This document shows, one piece after another, positions 8,081 through 15,941 of a stretch of DNA of 64,000 nucleotides; within the stretch, counting starts at the first letter, position 1; each line of letters starts with the position of its first letter. The position numbers and the translations under genes were made by a program. The notes under the pieces were generated by a model. The model saw only the letters and a list, made by a program, of their open reading frames with translations, searched no databases and was not told the DNA's origin. The stretch is taken from assembly GCF_000212735.1 (NCBI RefSeq), contig NC_015510.1, forward strand, positions 7,875,001 through 7,939,000, read 5' to 3'. The stretch is from Haliscomenobacter hydrossis DSM 1100. GTDB taxonomy: Bacteria > Bacteroidota > Bacteroidia > Chitinophagales > Saprospiraceae.

Positions 8081-8893
8081 ATGGGATTTACATTAATTAA
8101 GGGACAATTTATGCCCAAAGCTGGCGCTCCGGACGGAGATTCAGTGCGATTTAAGCCAAATAACCTCGACCTGCTCAAAAAGTTAGAGGGGGTAAAAGCT
8201 GTAATTGGTACGGGTGTAAAAACAAAAGATACCGTCCAATTGCGGTTTGAAGGCATCGATGCCATTGAAAAAGGAGCAACAAAACCACTCTCTGTCGAAG
8301 CAAAAGACAATATGATGAAGCTCATTGGCTCTTCCATCGATACGCCTGAGCCACGCGGTTATATTCTTGCCCGAATGACGGATCCACACGGACGTGTTGT
8401 TGCATTTGCATTTTCAGGTACAACTTCAAGAGTAGATGGCAGCGAGGTCTTTCTTGAAGCTACGCTGCTGGGAAAATCGGTCAATTACAAACAGCTGCTG
8501 GCTGGTTATGCCTACCCTTTGTACTACAATACCCTTTTTGCATCGTTGCGCAACAAGTTCAACAAAGCCTTGAAACAAGCCAAACGCAGAAACCGGGGCT
8601 ATTGGATGCTGGACAAAACCCTGCTGGGGGTAACCGTAAACGGGCAAGATTCACTGGCCACCATCGACCCTGTCTGGCCTAAATTGTGGCGAAGATTTGA
8701 GGAATACCTCAGGAGTAACGCCAATATGGACAATTTCATCAGCTGGCTTGATCGTAAAAATGAACGGGTGGTACTTATTGACAGCACCGACGAAACAGGT
8801 CTGGCAAATGTGGTTAACGTGCAAGGCAATACGGTAAGTTTGACCCAAAGGCCGGAGAACTTGATGATCATTACGACGATTGAGCGGGGGTGA
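8081..8893 (+). CDS. Staphylococcus-nuclease-like (SNase) domain protein with extra C-terminal region
   Basis: The first 205 residues follow the SNase pattern: DGDSV (Asp18, Asp20), LRFEGIDAIEK (Arg55, Asp60, Glu63), DPHGRVVAF (Arg105), then VNYKQLLAGYAYPLYY and ALKQAKRRNRGYW. These are equivalents of the calcium ligands and the two catalytic arginines of staphylococcal nuclease, so an active phosphodiesterase is plausible. Unlike secreted thermonucleases it has no signal peptide, and it carries about 90 further residues (DPVWPKLWRRFEEYL onward) that I do not recognise. The product may act on DNA or RNA in the cytosol. It is a stand-alone gene upstream of the tRNA cluster. Confidence 0.8.
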   Translation: MGFTLIKGQFMPKAGAPDGDSVRFKPNNLDLLKKLEGVKAVIGTGVKTKDTVQLRFEGIDAIEKGATKPLSVEAKDNMMKLIGSSIDTPEPRGYILARMTDPHGRVVAFAFSGTTSRVDGSEVFLEATLLGKSVNYKQLLAGYAYPLYYNTLFASLRNKFNKALKQAKRRNRGYWMLDKTLLGVTVNGQDSLATIDPVWPKLWRRFEEYLRSNANMDNFISWLDRKNERVVLIDSTDETGLANVVNVQGNTVSLTQRPENLMIITTIERG

Positions 8894-8935
8894 GGTTTGA
8901 TCAGCATTCTACTCGATATTATTGTATTCTGCAAA

Positions 8936-9094
8936 CGGAGGACTTGAATTGCCACGTGCTTTAGCTCGTGGATCGCGATTGCCCTCTTGATTGGGCTTTA
9001 GCCCAAGTATTAAGTTTCAGGCCAGGGCTAAAGCCCAAATCTGAGGGTGTTCCTATGCACCCAGGCTGAAGCCTGGAGCTATTCATGTCCTCCG
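8936..9094. repeat. Compound palindrome element with nested GCTTTAGC hairpins
   Basis: The outer arms CGGAGGACTTGAAT (8936-8949) and ATTCATGTCCTCCG (9081-9094) are inverted copies with one mismatch. Between them lie several small hairpins with a shared core: CACG..GCTTTAGC..CGTG, GGGCTTTAGCCC, GGGCTAAAGCCC and CCAGGCTGAAGCCTGG. This is a composite intergenic repeat, not a coding region. Its right end lies about 30 nt from the truncated GIY-YIG gene. Confidence 0.8.
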
Positions 9095-9123
9095 AGCAAA
9101 ATGTTGTCCTGTAGTCGAAATTA

Positions 9124-9318
9124 CTATGAATATGGGGGAACCATTGCTTCGGATCTGGTTTCAAAAGCACGGGAGAAAATCAAAGTCCAGGGCCCTTTAT
9201 TTTTGGTCCATTTATTGCGATTGGTATTGTGACGAAGGATTCGATCTGGTAGATTGTTAGTTTGTCCAATGTACAAAACGCCGGAAGAAGTGGATTGAAT
9301 AATGTAGGTGTGGAACAT
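9124..9318 (-). pseudogene. Truncated GIY-YIG endonuclease-domain gene
   Basis: From the ATG at 9318 the 64-aa peptide begins MFHTYIIQSTSSGVLYIGQT, the Y-x-I...Y-I-G core of GIY-YIG domains, followed by DRILRHN with the catalytic arginine. Small stand-alone GIY-YIG proteins of this type are usually 80-100 aa and continue after SEAM with a Lys/Arg/Glu-rich helix containing the catalytic glutamate. Here the frame ends in the unrelated VPPYS and a stop, so the catalytic end is missing. It precedes the composite palindrome and lies just downstream of a tRNA-Pro on the same strand. I treat it as a remnant. Confidence 0.75.
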
Positions 9319-9374
9319 GGGGAAAGAATTAATTGAAATAAAAAAGGCCATCCCGAGAGATGGCCTTTTGTTTG

Positions 9375-9448
9375 TCGGGGCACCAGGATTCGAACCTGGG
9401 ACCCCCTGCTCCCAAAGCAGGTGCGCTACCGGGCTGCGCTACGCCCCG
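9375..9448 (-). tRNA. tRNA-Pro (TGG)
   Basis: Minus-strand sequence starts CGGGGCGTAGCGCAGCCCGG and folds into a full cloverleaf: 7-bp acceptor stem (one G-T pair), anticodon loop TTTGGGA giving anticodon TGG, and T-arm GGTTCGAATCC. CCA is not encoded. It is the last gene of the minus-strand tRNA cluster. Confidence 0.95.
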
Positions 9449-9575
9449 AAAATTGCGTGTGGGTGTGGGTGTGATCGTGTGGGCATGAATCGCCAGCCTT
9501 TGATTTTGTTCGTAGACCTGTTGATCCACATTCCAAACCAAGATTTTAATCTTGGCGCGTGTGTGTATTCGCTTG

Positions 9576-9662
9576 CGGTGGAGGCGGGATTCGAACCCGC
9601 GGTACCGTTGCCAGTACGTCAGTTTAGCAAACTGGTGGATTCAGCCACTCTCCCACTCCACC
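9576..9662 (-). tRNA. tRNA-Ser (GCT)
   Basis: The 87-nt gene has acceptor stem GGTGGAG/CTCCACC, anticodon stem-loop CAGTTTGCTAAACTG (anticodon GCT) and a long variable arm as expected of a class II serine tRNA. The discriminator is G and CCA is not encoded. A textbook Bacteroidota promoter lies 60 nt upstream. Confidence 0.96.
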
Positions 9663-9720
9663 TTGGAGGGTGAAAAACGGGGCATTTCATTCAATAACCA
9701 CGTTTTTCCCGAAGCGACTG

Positions 9721-9751
9721 CAAAGATATGCGCCGCTGTCGTTATTACAAA
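9721..9751 (-). promoter_or_regulatory. Bacteroidota sigma-type promoter for the tRNA-Ser/tRNA-Pro genes
   Basis: On the minus strand TTTG (9751-9748) is followed, after exactly 19 nt, by TATCTTTG (9728-9721). This matches the TTTG-N19-TAnnTTTG consensus of the Bacteroidota primary sigma factor. The tRNA-Ser 5' end is at 9662. Confidence 0.8.
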
Positions 9752-9920
9752 TGAAATCGGAAAAAAATTCCAGGAAAACGAAGATTTTTTTCAGATTTGA
9801 ACAAAAAGATTTGATTCTCAAAAAATTGAGCGATTGCCTTTAGTTTGCCCCTGGAAACATTATTCCAGGGGCTTGTAGTCAACGACGGTGCCGGGGCACC
9901 GTACACACTTGACAGATGTG

Positions 9921-9993
9921 TTCCCCAAGAGGGATTCGAACCCCCATCGCTCGTTTCTAAGACGAGTGCCTCTGCCAATTGGGCTATTGGGGA
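9921..9993 (-). tRNA. tRNA with anticodon TAG (formally Leu) and short variable arm
   Basis: The 73-nt sequence starts TCCCCAATAGCCCAATTGGC and folds well: 7-bp acceptor TCCCCAA/TTGGGGA, anticodon stem CTCGT/ACGAG, loop CTTAGAA, and T-arm with TTCGAAT. The anticodon read from the loop is TAG, which would decode CUA (Leu). True bacterial tRNA-Leu has a long variable arm; this one has only four or five variable nucleotides (CGAT). The identity is therefore uncertain. The D-stem has three strong pairs and one mismatch. Discriminator A; no encoded CCA. Confidence 0.8.
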
Positions 9994-10072
9994 AAATAGG
10001 GTGTGGGTGTGATGGTGTGGGTTAGGGTGTGTTGGGGCAACCCTGCATGGTAGCCCAATCCGCCCTTCTCTG

Positions 10073-10145
10073 TAGCCATGCAGGGATTTGAACCCCGATT
10101 TTCAGTTTCGTAGACTGATGTCCTTTCCAGTTGAACGACACGACT
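10073..10145 (-). tRNA. tRNA-Arg (ACG)
   Basis: The anticodon stem-loop TCAGT-CTACGAA-ACTGA gives anticodon ACG. The acceptor AGTCGTG/CATGGCT contains two G-T pairs, the D-stem is GTTC/GGAC, and the T-arm is CGGGG-TTCAAAT-CCCTG. It follows the tRNA-Asp gene by only 5 nt, so both are processed from one transcript. Confidence 0.88.
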
Positions 10146-10150
10146 GAATG

Positions 10151-10222
10151 CGGCGACGACGGGACTCGAACCCGCAACCTGAGGATAGACAATCCCCTGC
10201 TCCACCATTGAACTACGTCACC
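10151..10222 (-). tRNA. tRNA-Asp (GTC)
   Basis: The 72-nt gene has acceptor GGTGACG/CGTCGCC, anticodon loop TTGTCTA (anticodon GTC), T-arm CGGGTTCGAGTCCCG and discriminator G, the expected identity base for Asp. It is the first gene of the minus-strand tRNA group. Confidence 0.95.
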
Positions 10223-10470
10223 GTGTGGAAAAAATAAACCGTTTTGAAAAGGAGAATGGCAATTAGCGCAGATCGGCACGACTTCGCAGCGCGTAGAGTC
10301 GCGGCAACTGCGGAGCACCGATCACTCGATCTCGAGTGGGTCGCGTCGCTTGAGGAGCTTGGCTGGGTGCTGAGTAGATGAAATAAAAGCCTGCCATGAT
10401 GAATGCTTTGAAATGTTTTGATTTACAGGTTAACCACAGGGCGGGTCTCAAAAGTTCCACGAAGTGAAAA
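10223..10470. other. Intergenic stretch with a GC-rich patch, no convincing gene
   Basis: Between tRNA-Asp and the DUF2278 gene terminator there is a GC-rich patch (about 10262-10370) with repeated CGCG and TCGAG words, unlike its AT-rich flanks. A 65-codon minus-strand frame crosses it, but it is Arg/Pro-rich with no recognisable domain and no clear start. I see no supportable gene. Confidence 0.5.
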
Positions 10471-10540
10471 AAAAATGGGCGCTATACAAGTTTTTAGCTT
10501 TTGTGAGCAAAAAGCCCAAGCTGTATAACGCCCAATTTTT
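10471..10540 (-). terminator. Intrinsic terminator after the DUF2278 gene
   Basis: AAAAATGGGCG-TATAC on the left pairs with GTATAA-CGCCCAATTTTT on the right, giving a stem flanked by A and T runs. An inner hairpin AGCTTTTGTGAGCAAAAAGC sits in the loop. It starts at the stop codon of the gene at 10539. Confidence 0.75.
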
Positions 10541-11543
10541 AAAATTTTACCAGAAAACCACTGGCCTCGGCATCTTGGGTGGTGTACGAAACCCCCGTGA
10601 TTTTTACACCATTCTTGTCCAACAAGGTGATGTTTCCACCTTTGTTGCTCAATTGGGCGCCTTGCCCGCTGAGGTTGATGCGCAGGGTGCTGGTTGCAGC
10701 AATGGTTTGACCGCTGAGGGTATCTTTTTTGTTGTTTTTGTCTACGATTTGCCAGCCGCTCAAGTCAACTGCTTGATCACTTTTGTTCAACAGGATCAAA
10801 AACTCCTTGCGCGCGTCGTCCCCACTTGGATTCACTAAAGCCGCAACGATGCTGACTGCTGATGATTGTCCAGTTGGCGGGTCAATGGGTTTCGGGTTTC
10901 CACGCTCATCCGTATGAAATGATTGCGATTGAAAAGCAGTGAATACGGCTGCCCAGCGGTTACGCGAAGCATAATGAAACAAAAGCCCGCCATCTTGCCA
11001 AACCCCGTTATCTTTATAAAACCTGCCTTGGGGGTTTCCCTGATTCATGTGAATGTCGTGGATACCCGTACTTGGCCGAATTTCAGGAAAATAGCGATCT
11101 GGTTCCGTATCGTCTTTCCAATGTTCTCCAAACGCATAAACGGTAGCACTGGGATCTTGAATGGCTTGTTGTACAAAAAAGTCCAAGCGATCGTTCAGAT
11201 CGTCATTCTCGGCAGGCCCACGAGAGGGTAGGGGTACCATTAGTTTGGCGTCGAATAGATTGCGGCGGACAAAATCGAGTGCCAAAGTTCCCGCTCTGGA
11301 TGGAATGGTTGTGAATCCCAAAGGCAAGTCGGCTTGCAGTAATGCATCTAAAATTTCATGGCTAAAATTATCGATGGCATAATAAAGCACTTGGCTAGGT
11401 TCCAGACTTGACTTGGTGTTGATCGCAATGCGGTGAGGGTTGTTGTTGCGATTGATCAGGATTTGGAAATGTTCATTTTGGGCAGTGGCTTTAATGCGGT
11501 CAAAAGCTCGACCTTTCAATACACCATAATTTTTCAGTGGCAT
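10539..11543 (-). CDS. DUF2278 (YukJ-like) protein fused to a lamin-tail domain
   Basis: Residues 1-225 match YukJ/DUF2278: the start MPLKNYGVLKGRAFD, the central RAGTLALDFVRRNLFD and the hallmark GIHDIHMNQGN, followed by WQDGGLLFHYASRNRWAAVF. Residues about 230-334 form a lamin-tail (LTD-like) beta sandwich: LNKSDQAVDLSGWQIVD, then LSNKGGNITLLDKNGVKI. DUF2278 is found in many bacteria but its function is unknown; LTD domains often occur with nucleases or on surface proteins. There is no signal peptide, so the protein should be cytosolic. It ends in a strong terminator hairpin and stands alone. Confidence 0.85.
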   Translation of the reverse strand: MPLKNYGVLKGRAFDRIKATAQNEHFQILINRNNNPHRIAINTKSSLEPSQVLYYAIDNFSHEILDALLQADLPLGFTTIPSRAGTLALDFVRRNLFDAKLMVPLPSRGPAENDDLNDRLDFFVQQAIQDPSATVYAFGEHWKDDTEPDRYFPEIRPSTGIHDIHMNQGNPQGRFYKDNGVWQDGGLLFHYASRNRWAAVFTAFQSQSFHTDERGNPKPIDPPTGQSSAVSIVAALVNPSGDDARKEFLILLNKSDQAVDLSGWQIVDKNNKKDTLSGQTIAATSTLRINLSGQGAQLSNKGGNITLLDKNGVKITGVSYTTQDAEASGFLVKF

Positions 11544-11597
11544 AACTTTTGTTTAACTGGGTGAAAAATAAAGGTTAACGAGGTTTAAGTTAAAGAT

Positions 11598-11640
11598 AAA
11601 AACAACCGTCCGCAAGTTAATTTCGCGAACGATTGTTTTT
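11598..11640 (-). terminator. Terminator downstream of mltG
   Basis: AAAAACAACCGTCCGC and GCGAACGATTGTTTTT pair with two mismatches around a short loop, with A and T runs on the outside. It lies just after the mltG stop and may also serve the DUF2278 promoter side as an insulator. Confidence 0.75.
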
Positions 11641-11656
11641 ATTGCTGATTTTTGAC

Positions 11657-12691
11657 TTAACGCAAGCCTCTGGCTTCCAGGTTTTTTACATAAGTGCGCA
11701 CGTTGCCCAGGTGCTGGTCATAGTCTTCTGCAAAAGCATGCGAACCAGAGCCATCCCCAACTGCGCAGAAGTAAGTATAATTGTGTTTATCGTGGTTCAA
11801 TACGGCGTCGATGCTGGTAATGGAAGCCATGGCAATCGGGCCAGGCGGCAAACCCGCATACATGTAGGTATTGAACGGAGAATCAAAGCTGGTATGGGCA
11901 TTGGTTACTCGTTTGGTCGCAAAGTCGCGGGTAGCGAATACCACCGTGGGATCAGCCTGCAAACGCATGCCAATTTTGAGGCGATTGAAGTAAAGGCCAG
12001 CAATAGTCGATTTTTCTTCCTCTTTGTTGGTTTCTTTCTCCACAATCGAGGCCAGGGTGTAGACTTCTTCCGGCGTCATACCCATAGCTTTGGCCTTAGC
12101 GAGGCGATTGTTTTGCTTCCAGAAATTTTTGTGTTCCAAGAGCATTCGATCCATAAAAGACTCTGGTGAAAGATTCCAGTACACTTCATAAGTGTTGGGA
12201 ATGAAGACCGACATGAGGTTGTCTATGTTGTAGCCAATTTTACTGAGGTAAATCTCATCGAAAAAGAGAGCTTTCAAGGATTGGGAATCCGGTTCAATGA
12301 AACGGGAAACTTTTGCGGCTACTTCTTCCAGGGTGCGTTCGGTGGTGAGAATGACTTTGACTGGAGCCTGTTCTCCTCCCCGCAAGTGCCGTACCAGTTG
12401 AATCACACTCCAACCCGGCTCAATTTTGTATCGCCCACTGCGCATGGGGTCTTGTCGGTAAGCCATTCGTTCGGCAATGTTGCGGAAAATGGTCTCTTTT
12501 CTGACCACACCTTCCTTTTTCAGCACGGCCACCACTTCATCAAAAGTAGCGTTGCTGGGAATTTGCACATGGAAATCTTTTCCAATACTACGGGGTACCT
12601 CAGCCTCTCCCAAAATAAAACGGTAACCAGCATAAAGACCAATCACCAATAACATCAACACGATAAGCAGTGTGCGGGCTTGGATTTTCAT
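11657..12691 (-). CDS. mltG: Endolytic murein transglycosylase MltG
   Basis: The 344-aa protein has an N-terminal membrane span (LLIVLMLLVIGLYAGYRFI) and the YceG/MltG fold. Diagnostic blocks are LASIVEKETNKEEEKSTIAG with the catalytic glutamate, FNRLKIGMRLQADPTVVFAT, YAGLPPGPIAMASITSIDAV, and the terminal YFCAVGDGSGSHAFAEDYDQ. MltG cleaves nascent glycan strands next to the inner membrane and sets their length. Length and motif order agree with the family. panB lies 61 nt upstream on the same strand and could share its transcript. The start is the first Met before the membrane segment. Confidence 0.95.
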   Translation of the reverse strand: MKIQARTLLIVLMLLVIGLYAGYRFILGEAEVPRSIGKDFHVQIPSNATFDEVVAVLKKEGVVRKETIFRNIAERMAYRQDPMRSGRYKIEPGWSVIQLVRHLRGGEQAPVKVILTTERTLEEVAAKVSRFIEPDSQSLKALFFDEIYLSKIGYNIDNLMSVFIPNTYEVYWNLSPESFMDRMLLEHKNFWKQNNRLAKAKAMGMTPEEVYTLASIVEKETNKEEEKSTIAGLYFNRLKIGMRLQADPTVVFATRDFATKRVTNAHTSFDSPFNTYMYAGLPPGPIAMASITSIDAVLNHDKHNYTYFCAVGDGSGSHAFAEDYDQHLGNVRTYVKNLEARGLR

Positions 12692-12752
12692 AGGTTTTGA
12701 TGAAATGTTTGTGGTTTAAAAGTAGGTGTCTTGCAATGTCGCAATTGTACTT

Positions 12753-13568
12753 CTAATATTGCTCCTGATCGTTTGGAAAATCCTGAGCTTTTACATCTTT
12801 GACATAATGCTCTACGGCGCCTTTGATGGTTTCGTATAAGTCGGCATAACGCCTCAAAAAACGGGGTGAAAAATCCTTGTTGATGCCCAACATATCGTGC
12901 GTGACCAGCACTTGACCATCACAATGTTGACCGGCGCCAATGCCAATGGTGGGAATAAACAGACTTTCACTGACTTTTTTTGCCAAATGTGCCGGGATTT
13001 TTTCCAAAACCATCCCAAAACAACCTAGTTCTTGCAACAATTTGGCATCTTCTTGAAGTTGGATGGCTTCGGCGTCTTCTTTGGCCCGTACGGCATAAGT
13101 ACCAAACTTGTAGATGGATTGGGGAATCAAACCCAAATGTCCCATCACAGGAATACCCGCCGAGAGGATTCGTCGAATCGAATCAGCAACCTGAGCCCCA
13201 CCTTCCATTTTGACCGCGTGCGCACCCGATTCTTTCATGATGCGGATGGAGGATTCCAAGGCCAACTTGGAGTTTCCCTGGTAGGTGCCAAAGGGAAGAT
13301 CGACCACCACCAGTGCCCGACTTACCGCCCGTACCACTGCCGAAGCGTGGTCAATCATTTGATCCAGGGTGATCGGGAGGGTGGTTTCATGCCCATGAAT
13401 GACGTTTGAAGCGGAGTCACCCACCAAAATGATGTCGATTCCTCCTGCATCGATGATTCCGGCCAGGGAAAAATCGTAAGCAGTGAGCATGGCAATTTTT
13501 TCCCCTTTGGCTTTCATCGCCTGCAAAACGTGGGTCGTAATGCGTTTAACCTCTTTGTTGACGGACAT
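12753..13568 (-). CDS. panB: 3-methyl-2-oxobutanoate hydroxymethyltransferase
   Basis: PanB adds a hydroxymethyl group from 5,10-methylenetetrahydrofolate to 2-oxoisovalerate, the first step of pantothenate synthesis. The motifs are clear: [40 protein letters not shown] with the Mg-binding aspartate, [19 protein letters not shown], and [15 protein letters not shown] take the start at 13568 ([16 protein letters not shown], 271 aa); the longer frame to 13613 would add a hydrophobic leader not seen in the family. No panC is adjacent. A possible TATCTTTG -7 box lies at 13594-13601. Confidence 0.97.
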   Translation of the reverse strand: MSVNKEVKRITTHVLQAMKAKGEKIAMLTAYDFSLAGIIDAGGIDIILVGDSASNVIHGHETTLPITLDQMIDHASAVVRAVSRALVVVDLPFGTYQGNSKLALESSIRIMKESGAHAVKMEGGAQVADSIRRILSAGIPVMGHLGLIPQSIYKFGTYAVRAKEDAEAIQLQEDAKLLQELGCFGMVLEKIPAHLAKKVSESLFIPTIGIGAGQHCDGQVLVTHDMLGINKDFSPRFLRRYADLYETIKGAVEHYVKDVKAQDFPNDQEQY

Positions 13569-13593
13569 GATAAGGCATTGAAAATTTGAGGCG

Positions 13594-13601
13594 CAAAGAT
13601 A
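13594..13601 (-). promoter_or_regulatory. Possible -7 element for panB (TATCTTTG)
   Basis: On the minus strand TATCTTTG occurs 26 nt before the panB start. A TTG at the expected 19-nt distance is not obvious, so only the -7 box is supported. Confidence 0.4.
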
Positions 13602-13689
13602 AAAAATTATCAAGTTTGTCTCCTAAAAAGCCAGGATGGCTTTTATCGGGTTTGCGTCCAATAGTTTTTTTACTTTTGATAGTGAATAA

Positions 13690-14697
13690 ATGAACGATAA
13701 ATTGAGCCATTTTATGCGTTTTTTCCTAGCATTGACTTTGTTGGGGTGTTTTTCCTGCACCACTGATTTTGATCTGGAAGGAGATTTTGAGGACCTGCCC
13801 GTGGTTTACGCCTTCATCAATCGGCAGGACACTGCCCATTACATTCGGGTGGAACGCTCCTTCTTGTCTGGAGGAGCAGATGCGACTCAATTGGCGCAGA
13901 ATCCCGAGCGCATTTATTTCCCCAATGCCAGGGTGGAATTGGAAAAGGTGGGGACGAGCCAAAAGTTTTTACTCACGCGGGTTGATGGCAACAACGAAGG
14001 TTATCCCCGTGAGGAGGGGCCATTTGCCAAAGCGCCCAACTACCTCTACAAAATCAAAGCCAGTCAACTCGGGCTGAAAGGAGGAGAAACCCTGCGGGTC
14101 ATTGTCACCCCTGGGGAGGATGCCACACCCGCCAGTGCCGAAACCACGGTTTTGACCGATTTACAATCCCTCGATCGCCCGGCCAGTCCGGTAACCATGG
14201 TGGACTATGCGCGTACGATCACCTTTGCCTGGAATGCACCCCCGACAGCTCGTTTGTTTGATTTGCGCCTGCGCATTCATTACCGTGAATCCACCACAGG
14301 CAGTAATTTTGAAAATAAAACCCTGGAATGGCCGGTAGTCAAAGACCTGGAGCGCGCCGATGAAGATGTACGGGTAGCTCACACGATTACGGGAGAGCAA
14401 TTTTATCAATTCCTCGCCGCCAATATTGATGGCAACGTCAACCGCCGACGTGTTTTTGATGGTTTTGATGTAGTGGTTACTGCCGGGGGCAAAGAAATGG
14501 CCGATTTTGTACGCATCAGCCGGGCAAACCTGGGCATCACCAGTTCACAAGTGACCACCAAGTACAGCAATGTGACCGGTGGGGTAGGGGTGTTCAGTTC
14601 ACGGGCAACACTTTTACGGACGAATTTGCAGTTGAGTGGTCCTTCGGGGGATTCGTTGCGCTTGGGGAAGTTTACGAAGAGGCTAGGGTTTCAGTAG
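13690..14697 (+). CDS. DUF4249-type surface lipoprotein
   Basis: The 335-aa product starts with a lipoprotein signal (FFLALTLLGCFSC) followed directly by DFDLEGDFEDLPVVYAFINR, the conserved opening of DUF4249 proteins. The rest is beta-rich (YIRVERSFLSGG, LEKVGTSQKFLLTR, APNYLYKIKASQL), consistent with a lipidated envelope protein. In many Bacteroidota these lipoproteins sit after a TonB-dependent receptor; here no receptor is adjacent, so this copy is isolated. The function of the family is not established. Transcription is divergent from panB. The gene ends next to an extended palindrome. Confidence 0.75.
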   Translation: MNDKLSHFMRFFLALTLLGCFSCTTDFDLEGDFEDLPVVYAFINRQDTAHYIRVERSFLSGGADATQLAQNPERIYFPNARVELEKVGTSQKFLLTRVDGNNEGYPREEGPFAKAPNYLYKIKASQLGLKGGETLRVIVTPGEDATPASAETTVLTDLQSLDRPASPVTMVDYARTITFAWNAPPTARLFDLRLRIHYRESTTGSNFENKTLEWPVVKDLERADEDVRVAHTITGEQFYQFLAANIDGNVNRRRVFDGFDVVVTAGGKEMADFVRISRANLGITSSQVTTKYSNVTGGVGVFSSRATLLRTNLQLSGPSGDSLRLGKFTKRLGFQ

Positions 14698-14708
14698 AAC
14701 GTTGAAAA

Positions 14709-14809
14709 AATGACGAATTTCTCGAATGACGAGTGACGAATACCCTGCACTTCGGCTTCGCTCAGTGACCGGGTATTCTTCACTCGTCATTCGAATAATT
14801 CGTCATTCA
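14709..14809. repeat. Extended imperfect palindrome (AATGACGAAT arms)
   Basis: The left arm AATGACGAATTTCTCGAATG plus ACGAGTGACGAATACCC pairs with GGGTATTCTTCACTCGTC plus ATTCGAATAATTCGTCATT on the right, with a 25-nt centre containing CTTCGGCTTCG. It lies between two converging genes and is probably both a mobile intergenic repeat and a transcription stop. Confidence 0.8.
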
Positions 14810-14813
14810 AAAA

Positions 14814-15920
14814 TCAGGCTGCTAAGGCTGGACTCGCCTCATGCACCGGATAATCTGTATACCCTTTTTCATCTGCCGAATAAAACAAATCCATGTTGAG
14901 GTCTTTTGACAAAGGCCAATTGTGCTCAAATCGATCAATCAGATCGGGATTGTTGATGAATGGCCTTCCAAAAGCGATGAGGTCAGCCAGCCCACTCTGG
15001 AGCTCGGCTTCGGCGCTTTCCAGATTGTAATTTCCACAGAGGATCAAGGTGTTTTTGAAATTCTTGCGGATGAGCTGTTTGATGGCTCGGGGTACTGCGG
15101 GTGCGCCCATCCCGGAATGGTCAACGAGATGGATATAGGCAATGTCGAGTTCGTTGAGTTGGGTGGAAAGATAATCGTAGGTATCATCGATCTCAGGGTA
15201 ATGCGGCATGTCGCTGGCCGTACCGTAAGGGGATAAACGAATGCCAGTCCTCTCTTTTCCAATCGCCTCCGCTACGCCGGCTACAACATCGAGAACAAAT
15301 CGGCAACGATTTTTGAGGCTACCGCCATAATGATCCTCGCGGATGTTGCTTACCGGAGAAAGAAATTCTTCCAGCAAATAACCATTGGCACCATGTAATT
15401 CCACCCCATCAAATCCAGCTTCCATGGCATTTTTAGCGGCATTGACATATTCCGCTTTGGTTTGCCAAATGTCTTCGGCAGTCATTTCCTGGGGCAAAAG
15501 AAAATCTTGCAATTTTTTCGCGTCCGTCCACATTTGTCCCGCTGCTTGAATGGCGGAGGGGGCAAAAATCTGGGAACTTGGGGGCATATTTAGTGGATGG
15601 CTAATTCTGCCTGTATGCATCAACTGGATAAAAATTTTACTCCCGGCTGTGTGTACGGCCGTGGTGACTTTTTCCCAGCCTTCAATTTGTTTCTGACTAA
15701 ATATTCCCGGTACGCGGGCGTAACCCAATCCATTTGGCGAGGGGGAAGTACCTTCGGTAATGATCAAACCCGCCCCGGAGCGCTGCTCGTAATAGGTTTT
15801 CATCAAGTCATTGGGAATGTTTCCAATGGCCCGGCATCGGGTCATGGGTGCCATTGCGGCAGCATTTTTCAAAACGATGGACCCCAGTTTTTTATGGGCG
15901 AACAACTTATAATTTTGCAT
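14814..15920 (-). CDS. Old Yellow Enzyme family alkene reductase (NemA-like)
   Basis: The 368-aa protein is a TIM-barrel flavoenzyme with the OYE motifs: LKNAAAMAPMTRCRA near residue 18, IFIQLMHTGRISHP, the substrate-binding pair in GVELHGANGYLLEEFLSP (His and Asn), DHYGGSLKNRCRFVLDV, and FGRPFINNPDLIDRF. It should bind FMN and reduce activated C=C bonds with NAD(P)H; nitro-ester and quinone substrates are also typical. Size fits the family. It lies 21 nt downstream of mlaD on the same strand, so it may be the last gene of the Mla operon, although no functional tie is known. Confidence 0.94.
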   Translation of the reverse strand: MQNYKLFAHKKLGSIVLKNAAAMAPMTRCRAIGNIPNDLMKTYYEQRSGAGLIITEGTSPSPNGLGYARVPGIFSQKQIEGWEKVTTAVHTAGSKIFIQLMHTGRISHPLNMPPSSQIFAPSAIQAAGQMWTDAKKLQDFLLPQEMTAEDIWQTKAEYVNAAKNAMEAGFDGVELHGANGYLLEEFLSPVSNIREDHYGGSLKNRCRFVLDVVAGVAEAIGKERTGIRLSPYGTASDMPHYPEIDDTYDYLSTQLNELDIAYIHLVDHSGMGAPAVPRAIKQLIRKNFKNTLILCGNYNLESAEAELQSGLADLIAFGRPFINNPDLIDRFEHNWPLSKDLNMDLFYSADEKGYTDYPVHEASPALAA

Positions 15921-15941
15921 GCTTTTTTGTTTAAATTGATT

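Noticed and set aside
9921-9993. Amber suppressor tRNA
   Set aside because: A suppressor of TAG stops needs anticodon CTA. The loop gives TAG as the anticodon, which reads CUA codons.
10263-10460. 65-aa minus-strand frame with RDRVIGAPQLPRL
   Set aside because: GC-rich composition and no domain or clear start; it may only be a translated repeat patch.
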